DNA of 64,000 nt from CAZAXU01 sp964489245 (GTDB lineage: Bacteria; Bacteroidota; Bacteroidia; Flavobacteriales; Flavobacteriaceae): positions 1-64,000 of the forward strand of contig CAZAXU010000003.1 in the NCBI GenBank assembly GCA_964489245.1, in the 5' to 3' direction. Shown here one piece after another: positions 34,501-42,896 of the stretch. The notes under the pieces are model-generated. The model saw only the letters and a program-made list of their open reading frames with translations. It had not been told where the DNA came from and did not search any database. Both the position numbers and the translations under genes were made by a program. Numbering within the stretch: the first letter of the stretch is position 1; each line of letters starts with the position of its first letter.

Positions 34501-35538
34501 ATGCAGGCAAAATATTTCAAATATCAGTTACATTTCAAACGACCCTCAGGAACTTCTCGGGGTGTGTTGCGTGAAAAGGAAACTTGGTTTTTGCTGTTGG
34601 AAAAAGAAGGAAGACTTGGAGTGGGCGAGTGTGCTTTGTTTAGAGGCTTGAGCGCAGATGATGTTTCGGATTATGAAGTGCAATTGCAAAATTTAGTTGA
34701 CCAAATAAATTTGCCTAAAGCAATTCTGATAGAAAAATTCAAAGACTATTCGTCTATTGTTTTTGGTTTGGAACAAGCTTTTCAATCTTTGGAGAGTAAA
34801 AATCCGTTTTTATTGTTTCCTTCTGATTTTACCAGCGGAGTGGATAGTATTCCTATCAACGGTTTGGTGTGGATGGGCACCAAAGAATATATGTTGCAAC
34901 AAATCAACGAAAAAATTTTGGCAGGATTTTCTGTTATTAAACTTAAAATCGGCGCTATTGATTTTGACGAAGAATTGAGCTTGCTCAAACATATCAGAAA
35001 AGAATTTTCAGCAAAAGATATCGAAATTCGTGTAGATGCCAATGGTGCTTTTAATTTTGATGATGCCATGGAAAAACTCAAAAGACTATCTGATTTTGAA
35101 ATACACTCCATCGAACAACCTATTCGTCAGGGACAAGTGGAAAAGATGGCAAAATTGTGTCGGAATTCACCGATTCCGGTTGCATTGGACGAAGAGTTGA
35201 TAGGGTATCATTACGGTATAGACAAAAATAAGTTTTTACAAAATATACAACCACAATATATTATCCTGAAACCGGCTTTGCATGGGGGGTTTATAGGCAC
35301 GGAAACATGGATGAATGCGGCAAAACAAAACAATATAGGTTGGTGGATTACGTCAGCATTGGAGAGCAATGTAGGCTTGAACGCCATTGCGCAATACACC
35401 TATCAATTGGGCACAACAATGCCGCAAGGCTTGGGAACGGGGAGTTTGTTTGCCAATAATTTTGAAAGCCCGCTATCAGTTGCCAACGGCGCTCTTTATT
35501 TTGATCCGTATAAAAAATTTAATTTCAGATACCGATGA
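34501..35538 (+). CDS. menC: o-Succinylbenzoate synthase
   Basis: MenC, an enolase-superfamily enzyme, dehydrates SHCHC to o-succinylbenzoate in menaquinone synthesis. The 345-residue barrel shows the catalytic lysine in IKLKIG, metal ligands in RVDANGAF, SIEQPI and ALDEELIG, and the second lysine in ILKPALHGG. The stop overlaps the menE start by 4 bases. Dipeptide epimerases look similar, but the coupling to menE supports MenC. Confidence 0.9.
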   Translation: MQAKYFKYQLHFKRPSGTSRGVLREKETWFLLLEKEGRLGVGECALFRGLSADDVSDYEVQLQNLVDQINLPKAILIEKFKDYSSIVFGLEQAFQSLESKNPFLLFPSDFTSGVDSIPINGLVWMGTKEYMLQQINEKILAGFSVIKLKIGAIDFDEELSLLKHIRKEFSAKDIEIRVDANGAFNFDDAMEKLKRLSDFEIHSIEQPIRQGQVEKMAKLCRNSPIPVALDEELIGYHYGIDKNKFLQNIQPQYIILKPALHGGFIGTETWMNAAKQNNIGWWITSALESNVGLNAIAQYTYQLGTTMPQGLGTGSLFANNFESPLSVANGALYFDPYKKFNFRYR

Positions 35539-36566
35539 TAGAAATTCACTCGAAATTCAGATTGCAAGACCAAAAAATTAAATCTGTTGCAGAATTATTC
35601 GCATCCGTATCAACAAATTTTCCGGAGCACGAATCCTTTTTAAGAGAATTATTTAATGATGAACATGAAATCAAAGTACAAACTTCAGGTTCCACCGGAA
35701 AACCCAAAATGATAAGGCTTGACAAAAAAATGCTGATATATTCGGCAAAAAATACGATAGATTTTTTTGATTTGAAACCTGCGTCAAAAACTTTGCTCAA
35801 TCTTTCATCCGAATATATTGCCGGAAAAATGATGTGGATACGTGCTTTGACAGGTGGTTGGCATTTAGATATAACAGAACCCCGGTCGGAAATCAAAATT
35901 CAAAAAAAATATGATTTTGGCGCCATGATACCCATGCAAGTTTTTCAATCTTTGAAATATTTAGAACATTTCAAAAAACTTATTGTCGGTGGCGGGCAAA
36001 CTTCTTATGAACTGAGACAAAAAATAAAAGGTTTAACCGTAAAAATTTATGCCACTTACGGCATGACGGAAACAGCAACACATATTGCTATAAAGCCTTT
36101 GAATACAGAAGCAAACAAAAATTTTTATCAAAGTGATTCTTTACGAGATGCTTTTAGAATTTTTGATGAAATTCATATTTCAAAAGACGATAGAGATTGT
36201 TTGCAAATTTATGCTCCAAAACTTTTGGAAAAACCGATTGTTACCAACGATGTTGTTGAAATTTTGGACGATAAACATTTCAGATGGTTGGGACGCTATG
36301 ATTATGTGGTGAATAGTGGTGGTATCAAATTGCATCCAGAGCAGATTGAAGAAAAATTGCGCTCGCTCATTTCAAGAAGATTTTTTATAGCCGGTAAGCC
36401 TGATGCAAAACTCGGAGAGAAATTGATCTTGCTGATTGAAGGAGACAGTTATCCGGTCAATCAAATGGCGTTTAAAAAAGTTCTAAAAAAATATGAAATG
36501 CCAAAAGAAATTATTTTTATTAAACAACTTCAGGAAACGCCCAATGGAAAGCTGAAAAGAAGTTGA
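35535..36566 (+). CDS. menE: o-Succinylbenzoate--CoA ligase
   Basis: MenE activates o-succinylbenzoate with ATP and CoA. The 343-residue adenylate-forming enzyme has the P-loop QTSGSTGKPK (about residue 50), ATYGMTETATHIA (about residue 175), the LGRYDYVVNSGGIKLHPEQIE hinge region, and the C-terminal lysine in TPNGKLKRS. It is shorter than typical MenE (about 450-500), as usual in Flavobacteriia, which lack part of the N-terminal domain. It overlaps menC by 4 bases. Confidence 0.9.
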   Translation: MIEIHSKFRLQDQKIKSVAELFASVSTNFPEHESFLRELFNDEHEIKVQTSGSTGKPKMIRLDKKMLIYSAKNTIDFFDLKPASKTLLNLSSEYIAGKMMWIRALTGGWHLDITEPRSEIKIQKKYDFGAMIPMQVFQSLKYLEHFKKLIVGGGQTSYELRQKIKGLTVKIYATYGMTETATHIAIKPLNTEANKNFYQSDSLRDAFRIFDEIHISKDDRDCLQIYAPKLLEKPIVTNDVVEILDDKHFRWLGRYDYVVNSGGIKLHPEQIEEKLRSLISRRFFIAGKPDAKLGEKLILLIEGDSYPVNQMAFKKVLKKYEMPKEIIFIKQLQETPNGKLKRS

Positions 36567-36766
36567 ATTATAAATAGACGTTTTGGTGGCAAAGAGAAAG
36601 AGAATACGATGATAAAAGCTTATTGCATTGTGAATTTCAAAGCTTTGAGAACTTGTTGCCAGTCATCAATGGCAAAAAATTGTTAAAACTCATTCTAAAC
36701 TACCGCCAATACGCCGGTTAATTCAAAAAAAATTCTTACTTTGGCACATTGATTTTAAATCCTTGT

Positions 36767-38926
36767 ATGAAGAAGATTTTTTACTTATTCGTTTTTATCG
36801 GTTTTAATTTACTTGCACAACAAAAGCAAATCACAATTGATGATATCTGGAATGGCACTTTTCGCCCTGACTATCTCTACGGACTGGAATCAATGCCCAA
36901 AGGCAATCGATATTCGAAAATAGAAGTAAATCGTAAAGAAAAAACTTACGAAATAGGAATTTATGATTATGCCACTCAAAAGAAAACGGAAACAGCTTTT
37001 TCCACCAAGAAATATCCTTTTGTGGGTTATTTTGAATATGAATTTTCATCAGACGAAACCAAAATTATCATAGGGTCGAACTTGAAGTCAATTTACAGAC
37101 ATTCCAAAAAAGGAATCTATTATGTCTATGACCGAAAAACAAAAAGGCTGACCAAAATTGATGATGCCAAAATTCAAGAACCTCATTTTGATCCTGCATC
37201 GAATAAGGTGGCATTTGTAAAAGATAATAATCTGTTTGTCAAGGATTTGAAAAATAAAAAAAGCTTTCAAATCACTTTTGACGGTGAGAAAAATAAAATC
37301 ATCAACGGAATTCCCGATTGGGTTTATGAAGAAGAATTTGGTTTTGCCAAGGCTTATCAATGGAGCAAAGACGGTAAAAAGATTGCTTTTCTCAGATTTG
37401 ACGAATCTGAAGTGCCTGAATTTTCAATGATGCGCTATGGCGAGGATTTATATCCGAAAGTAGAAACTTTTAAATATCCGAAAGCCGGTGAAAAAAATTC
37501 CAAGGTCACGCTTCATGTATATGACTTGAAAACAAAAAAAACAAGAAAAATTGATTTAGGCGACTATGAGTATATTCCAAGAATCAAATGGGCAAATGCT
37601 GATTGTATTACTGCCGTTACGCTGAATAGGCACCAGAATATCCTAAAGCTATACAAGTATAACACGAGATTCAAAAAAGGCGGATTTGTGATTGAAAGAA
37701 AATCAGACACTTATGTCGATTTAGAAGCCACGGACAATTTCACTTTTTTAGATGGAGGCGGTTTCATCTGGTCTAGTGAGAAAGACGGCTATAATCATTT
37801 TTATCTGTATAACAGAAAAGGAGATCAAATCAGGCAAATCACCAAAGGAAATTGGGAGATAACAGATTTTTACGGCTATGATTCTGAAACAGACAGAATT
37901 TTTTATCAATCAACTGAAACCGGAAGCATAAATCGTGCGATTTATAGCATTGATTTGAATGGTGAACACAAAAAAATACTCAGCCCGCCCAACGGAAGTT
38001 CATCTGCAAAATTCAGTGCCAACTACAAATATTTTATCAATACATATTCATCTGTTTCGGTTCCCTATACATTTACAATTAATTTTTCTGAAACGGGAGA
38101 AGTTGTCAAAACAATTATCGACAACAAAAACTTGCTCAACAAATTAAAAGCCTATCAAATACCTAAAAAATCTTTTACGCAACTGGTTTCTTCAACCGGC
38201 GAAATGCTTAACGCTTATATCATAGAACCGATTGGCTTTGATACGCTTAAAAAATATCCTGTTCTTATTTATCAATACAGTGGTCCGAATGTTCAAACCG
38301 TTCGCAATGTCTGGAGCAGTTCCAATGATTATTTTCATTACATATTAGCGCAGAAAGGCTATATGGTGATATCTGTTGATTCGCATGGAACCGGCGGACG
38401 TGGCGCAAGGTTCAAAAAATCGACCTATAAACAATTGGGAAAATTGGAATTGGAAGATATTACCACTGTTGCTCAAAATTTATGCGCTTATGATTTCATA
38501 GATAATAAACGTATCGGAATTTGGGGTTGGTCTTTTGGCGGTTATATGTCAAGCAATGCCATTTTGAAGAAAGCTGATGTCTTCAGCATGGCAATAGCAG
38601 TGGCGCCGGTGACCAATTGGCGCTTTTATGACACAGTCTATACCGAAAGATTTATGCAAACCCCTCAGGAAAATCCAAAAGGATATGATGACAATTCCCC
38701 TTTGTTTTTCAGTAGCGGACTCAAAGGAAAGTTTTTGTTGGTTCACGGAAGCGGAGACGATAATGTGCATGTGCAAAACAGCATGAGACTGGCAAAAGTG
38801 TTGCAAGAAAACGATCAAGCCTTTGACGAAATGATTTATACCGATAAAAATCACGGAATCTATGGTAAAAAAACACGCCATCATTTGTTTAAAAAAATGT
38901 TGCGTTATATTGAAAATAATTTATAA
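36767..38926 (+). CDS. Dipeptidyl peptidase IV, secreted
   Basis: This S9B-family serine peptidase removes X-Pro or X-Ala dipeptides from peptide N-termini. The 719-residue protein has a signal peptide (MKKIFYLFVFIGFNLLA), a beta-propeller domain (to about residue 470, with the substrate-binding glutamates in YEEEFG) and an alpha/beta-hydrolase domain with the nucleophile in GWSFGGYMS, the aspartate in HGSGDDNVH and the histidine in DKNHGIYG. I use ATG 36767 because the signal peptide begins there. Three POT peptide transporters follow, so its products are likely taken up. Confidence 0.94.
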   Translation: MKKIFYLFVFIGFNLLAQQKQITIDDIWNGTFRPDYLYGLESMPKGNRYSKIEVNRKEKTYEIGIYDYATQKKTETAFSTKKYPFVGYFEYEFSSDETKIIIGSNLKSIYRHSKKGIYYVYDRKTKRLTKIDDAKIQEPHFDPASNKVAFVKDNNLFVKDLKNKKSFQITFDGEKNKIINGIPDWVYEEEFGFAKAYQWSKDGKKIAFLRFDESEVPEFSMMRYGEDLYPKVETFKYPKAGEKNSKVTLHVYDLKTKKTRKIDLGDYEYIPRIKWANADCITAVTLNRHQNILKLYKYNTRFKKGGFVIERKSDTYVDLEATDNFTFLDGGGFIWSSEKDGYNHFYLYNRKGDQIRQITKGNWEITDFYGYDSETDRIFYQSTETGSINRAIYSIDLNGEHKKILSPPNGSSSAKFSANYKYFINTYSSVSVPYTFTINFSETGEVVKTIIDNKNLLNKLKAYQIPKKSFTQLVSSTGEMLNAYIIEPIGFDTLKKYPVLIYQYSGPNVQTVRNVWSSSNDYFHYILAQKGYMVISVDSHGTGGRGARFKKSTYKQLGKLELEDITTVAQNLCAYDFIDNKRIGIWGWSFGGYMSSNAILKKADVFSMAIAVAPVTNWRFYDTVYTERFMQTPQENPKGYDDNSPLFFSSGLKGKFLLVHGSGDDNVHVQNSMRLAKVLQENDQAFDEMIYTDKNHGIYGKKTRHHLFKKMLRYIENNL

Positions 38927-38929
38927 TTG

Positions 38930-39112
38930 ATGAAAATCAGATTTGAAACCAAAGCAGAAAGTAAGGAACGACAATTGAAAGCGTTCTTGCAAAAATCACC
39001 TGATGAAAGATTTTTGACGTTTTTAAAAATGTCTGAAGCTTATGCAAAACTGTTTGACGTTAATAATAGTCGTGGAAATGATAATAATTTCATTATTGAA
39101 AAGAAACAATGA
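38930..39112 (+). CDS. Small charged protein coupled to a nucleotidyltransferase
   Basis: The 60-residue protein is highly charged and helical (KIRFETKAESKERQLKAF, then SPDERFLTFLKMSEAYAKLF). It starts 3 bases after the DPP-IV stop and overlaps the nucleotidyltransferase gene by 4 bases (ATGA), so the pair is translationally coupled. It resembles a small partner protein found before this type of nucleotidyltransferase in Bacteroidota. An antitoxin or binding-partner role is plausible but unproven. Confidence 0.55.
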   Translation: MKIRFETKAESKERQLKAFLQKSPDERFLTFLKMSEAYAKLFDVNNSRGNDNNFIIEKKQ

Positions 39113-39588
39113 ATTGGCATAATGACATTATCAAATTTATTGAACTGGCTCAAAAATTAGAAGTTAGAATGATATTGGTGGGTGGCGGTGCAGTTAATTT
39201 TCACGGTTACCAACGTAGTTCGACTGATATCGATTTTTGGATTGATACCAAAGAAGATAATTTGGATAAACTGATAAAGGTTTTCAATGAGATGGGATAT
39301 GATATTGAGAAATTTTCTGAAAAAGTAAAAAATAAAATGCAAAATATCTCGGTGAAATTTTCTGATGACATTGAATTAGAATTAATTACACGATTTTCAA
39401 TAAATAAATCTTTTGAGCAAGCTTATAAAGATGCCGTTTCTGTCAATAAACTTGGAAAAAAAGTTTTATATTGGCGTGTTTTATCATACGATGACTTAAT
39501 TACGAGTAAAATCAAATCAAATCGTCCAAAAGATTTATTAGATATACAAGAACTGGAAAGAATTAGAAAAAATAACCAAAATAAATAA
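39109..39588 (+). CDS. Nucleotidyltransferase-fold protein
   Basis: The 159-residue protein shows the polymerase-beta-type nucleotidyltransferase signature: GGGAVNFHGYQRSSTDIDFW at residues about 25-44, with the DxD metal ligands, and a later acidic DIELELI. It is close in type to AbiEii/MNT-like or DUF6036 proteins. Such enzymes act as tRNA-modifying toxins, antitoxins or unknown transferases. It is coupled to the upstream 60-residue gene and ends 5 bases before a POT transporter. A toxin-antitoxin role is an inference. Confidence 0.68.
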   Translation: MNWHNDIIKFIELAQKLEVRMILVGGGAVNFHGYQRSSTDIDFWIDTKEDNLDKLIKVFNEMGYDIEKFSEKVKNKMQNISVKFSDDIELELITRFSINKSFEQAYKDAVSVNKLGKKVLYWRVLSYDDLITSKIKSNRPKDLLDIQELERIRKNNQNK

Positions 39589-39593
39589 AAATT

Positions 39594-41258
39594 ATGGAAC
39601 AAAATAAAAATCAAGGACATCCAAAAGCCTTGTATACATTGTTTGCAACTGAAATGTGGGAACGTTTCAGTTACTATGGAATGCGAGCTTTATTTACGCT
39701 ATACCTAACGGCAGAATTAATTAACGGAGGTTTTGGATTATCAGAAGATGATTCTCTAAAACTCTATGCTGTTTTTACAGGTTTGGTTTATCTCACGCCT
39801 ATTTTAGGGGGCTGGGTTGCCGATAAATTTTTAGGCAAGCGTAAAACCGTTTATATCGGAGGATTAGTAATGGCAGTGGGTCAGTTTTTGCTGGCTGCCA
39901 GTGCTTTTCTGTCTAGCTCATTAAGCCCTGATATCAGACTGGTTCTTTTCAATTTTGGATTAGGCGTATTGATTATTGGTAATGGTTTCTTCAAACCAAA
40001 TATTTCAACTATAGTTGGTGACTTTTATGATGATAATGACCCGAGAAAAGATTCGGCTTTTAATATTTTCTATATGGGTATAAATCTGGGAGCTATCTTG
40101 GGACCATTCATTGCAGGAGCTTTAGGAGAAAAAGTTGCTTGGGGTTGGGGATTTCTCGCTGCCGGAATCGGTATGATATTGAGTGTAGTTTGGCTTAATT
40201 TTAGAGAAAATACACTTGAAGACAAGGGGTTGCCTCCTAATTCTGAAGAAGGAAAACTTGTTTTGAACGGGAAAGATTGGAGAGATATTTTGATTTATTC
40301 CATCGGTGTGGTTGTCGCAACTTTTGTTGTGATGACTGTTTGGAGGAATTTACCCGTAGCCGCTACCAAGGTGATTACAATTGCAGGTTTCTCCGCCATC
40401 GTTTTAGGACTGGCTTATGTTATTATCAAAGGGATTGAAGAAGGAGATGCTTGGAAAAAGAAATTTTATGGCGTGGTTGCTGTTGTTCTTGGATTTTTGA
40501 TTGTGAAGTATGGAGGAATTTGGAATTCAATACCGGAAAATGCACAGAAATATGCTTTGTATGCTGTTGCTTTATTAGCTCTTGTAGGCATTATAATGCT
40601 CCTTAGAAATGAAAATAAAGATTGGAGCAGGATGGGAGTTATTATAACCCTTGCATTTTTTAATATTGCTTTTTGGGCAGGATTTGAGCAGGCAGGAGGA
40701 ACATTCAATATTTTTGCAAAAAATTTCACAGACAGAACCTTTTTTGGTTGGGAAATGCCGGCATCTTGGTTTCAAAATATCAATCCGATTGCTATTTTGA
40801 TTTTAGCCCCTATCTTTTCTGTGGTATGGCTTAAATTGGATAAAATAAAATTAAACCCCAGAACATCCATCAAATTTGCTTTAGGTCTTTTCTTTGGAGC
40901 GTTAGCATTTTTTATTATGACACAAGCACAAGGTCTAATCAATAACGGAGCAACTAAAGTATCTCCAATGTGGTTATTCGTAGTCTATGTTGTTTTGACT
41001 TTAGGAGAGCTAATGCTATCGCCTATAGGTTTATCAATGATTACAAAGTTGGCTAACCCAAAACTAGTATCTGTTGTGATGGGTTTATGGATGGCTAGTT
41101 TTGCTGCCGGTAACTTTATGGCGGGTATGTTGAAAAGTATTTTAAAACAATATGATTTTCCTCTTTATCCATTTATCATGTGGGTGATGTTAGGTGCAGG
41201 TCTAATCATTGTATTTCTTTCTCCATTGCTGAATAAAGCTATGAAAGGAATACACTAA
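39594..41258 (+). CDS. POT family peptide:H+ symporter (first of three)
   Basis: The 554-residue transporter has about 12-14 membrane helices and the POT signature EMWERFSYYGMRA at residues about 17-29, with the ExxER proton-coupling motif. A second POT motif (FNIFYMGINLGAILGPFIAG) is near residue 155. It should import di- and tripeptides driven by the proton gradient. It lies downstream of the DPP-IV gene, with only the nucleotidyltransferase pair between. Extra helices 7-8 in the middle (residues about 235-330) are typical of bacterial POTs. Confidence 0.9.
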   Translation: MEQNKNQGHPKALYTLFATEMWERFSYYGMRALFTLYLTAELINGGFGLSEDDSLKLYAVFTGLVYLTPILGGWVADKFLGKRKTVYIGGLVMAVGQFLLAASAFLSSSLSPDIRLVLFNFGLGVLIIGNGFFKPNISTIVGDFYDDNDPRKDSAFNIFYMGINLGAILGPFIAGALGEKVAWGWGFLAAGIGMILSVVWLNFRENTLEDKGLPPNSEEGKLVLNGKDWRDILIYSIGVVVATFVVMTVWRNLPVAATKVITIAGFSAIVLGLAYVIIKGIEEGDAWKKKFYGVVAVVLGFLIVKYGGIWNSIPENAQKYALYAVALLALVGIIMLLRNENKDWSRMGVIITLAFFNIAFWAGFEQAGGTFNIFAKNFTDRTFFGWEMPASWFQNINPIAILILAPIFSVVWLKLDKIKLNPRTSIKFALGLFFGALAFFIMTQAQGLINNGATKVSPMWLFVVYVVLTLGELMLSPIGLSMITKLANPKLVSVVMGLWMASFAAGNFMAGMLKSILKQYDFPLYPFIMWVMLGAGLIIVFLSPLLNKAMKGIH

Positions 41259-41286
41259 CAAAAAATAATAATTAGAAATTAAAATT

Positions 41287-42771
41287 ATGAGTACAGAAAA
41301 TAAAGATTTAGGGTTCATAGGTTTATTAAAATCTTTTACAAAGCCGTTTTGGATTGCCAGTGCGATGGAACTTTTTGAACGTTGGGCATGGTATGGATTG
41401 TTTGCCGTTTTGGCGTTATATTTAACAGGGTCAACGGATGAAGGAGCATTAGGTTTTACGCATATTCAGAAAGGTGAAATCATGTCGTATGTGACTTTTA
41501 TTTTATATTTACTTCCCATCATAACCGGAGCCATAGCTGATAAAATCGGCTATAAATTATCCTTGGTGATTGCCTATACCTTATTAGGCACCGGATACTA
41601 TTTTATGGGAGAAGTTACATCATATACCGCTGTTTTCTTAGTGTTTTTATGGGTAGCAGTCGGTGCGGCAATGTTTAAACCTATTGCCTCTGCCATTGTA
41701 ACAAAATCAACTAATAAACAGAACTCATCTTTTGGTTTTGGTGTGTTCTATATGATGGTGAATATCGGAGGATTTTTCGGACCTTTATTTTCTGCAAAAT
41801 TAAGAGATACTTACGGATGGAAAATAGTATTCATAATGGCGGCTACTTCAATTGCCGTCAACATGATATTGGTATTGTTCTTTTTTAAAGAACCTAATAG
41901 AGAAAAATCAAAAGAATCAATTGGTGAAAGTATTAAACGCTCATTCTTGAATATAGGTGAAGCACTATCCGATATGAAATTAACACTGTTATTGTTGATT
42001 ATGATTGGTTTCTGGTTGATGTTCAATCAGTTGTTCTATACATTGCCAACGTTTATAGAGGATTGGGTAAACACCACACCTTTATACGATGCACTACATA
42101 ATGTGCTGCCGGGCGTTGCAGATTTCTTTAAAAACAAAGAAGGTGGTATCAACCCTGAAATGGTTGTGAATTTGGATGCTTTCTTTATTGTGATTTTGCA
42201 AATGATTATTTCCACTATTATTTTGAAATGGAAACCCATTAGCGCCATGATGTCGGGCATATTAATTGCCATTATCGGTATTGCACTGTCGTTTTATACC
42301 AACAACGTAATGTATACAGTATTAGGTATATTAATTTTTGCCATTGGTGAAATGACTTCTAATCCAAAGTTTTCGGACTATATTGCCAAAATCTCACCCA
42401 AAGGAAAAGAAGCGCTATATATGGGAACCTATTTTCTGCCCATTGCATTTGCCAACTTATTGACCAAGTGGATTACAGGAGATTTATATGAAAAATTTGC
42501 AGATAAATCCGGTCTATTACGCAGAGAACTGCTCCAAAAAGGTATTGAATTACCTGAGATTTCTAAAGCCTATCCAAAAAATAAGTTTTTTGAAGAAGCT
42601 GCTGATAAATTACAAATGACTCCGGATCAACTGACACAAAACCTGTGGGAAACATATCACCCAAGTACGATTTGGTATATTATTGCCGGAATTGGTTTAA
42701 TCACCATAGTTGGATTGGTAGTCTATGATAGAGTTATTGCTGCAAAGGCTAAAAAAGCTTTAGAAGAGTAG
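41287..42771 (+). CDS. POT-like transporter, divergent (second of three)
   Basis: The 494-residue major facilitator protein has a changed signature ELFERWAWYGLFAVLALYL (about residues 26-45), where POT proteins have ERFSYYG, and a motif FGVFYMMVNIGGFFGPLF. A long non-helical insert (about residues 258-290, NTTPLYDALHNVLPGVADFF) is unlike the other two. It is expected to be a peptide or related oligopeptide symporter with different specificity. It starts 28 bases after the first POT and is followed by a terminator hairpin. Confidence 0.85.
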   Translation: MSTENKDLGFIGLLKSFTKPFWIASAMELFERWAWYGLFAVLALYLTGSTDEGALGFTHIQKGEIMSYVTFILYLLPIITGAIADKIGYKLSLVIAYTLLGTGYYFMGEVTSYTAVFLVFLWVAVGAAMFKPIASAIVTKSTNKQNSSFGFGVFYMMVNIGGFFGPLFSAKLRDTYGWKIVFIMAATSIAVNMILVLFFFKEPNREKSKESIGESIKRSFLNIGEALSDMKLTLLLLIMIGFWLMFNQLFYTLPTFIEDWVNTTPLYDALHNVLPGVADFFKNKEGGINPEMVVNLDAFFIVILQMIISTIILKWKPISAMMSGILIAIIGIALSFYTNNVMYTVLGILIFAIGEMTSNPKFSDYIAKISPKGKEALYMGTYFLPIAFANLLTKWITGDLYEKFADKSGLLRRELLQKGIELPEISKAYPKNKFFEEAADKLQMTPDQLTQNLWETYHPSTIWYIIAGIGLITIVGLVVYDRVIAAKAKKALEE

Positions 42772-42806
42772 CGTGTAGTTGTTTAACTATAAATAAAATA
42801 ATATCC

Positions 42807-42842
42807 AAAAAGCTGTTTGATTTATACAAGCAGCTTTTTTTT
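42807..42842 (+). terminator. Rho-independent terminator after the second POT gene
   Basis: The stem AAAAAGCTGTTTG (42807-42819) pairs with CAAGCAGCTTTTT (42827-42839) with one G-U pair and a 7-base loop, followed by a T run. It separates the first two POT genes from the third. Confidence 0.8.
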
Positions 42843-42896
42843 GTCCTGGCAGTCAATTAAACTAAGTTTTGTATCTTTAGCCCTAAAATTTATACT

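Noticed and set aside
36567..36766. Possible regulatory element before the DPP-IV gene
   Set aside because: Only a near match to the -7 box (TTACTTTG) and no paired TTG; not strong enough to list.
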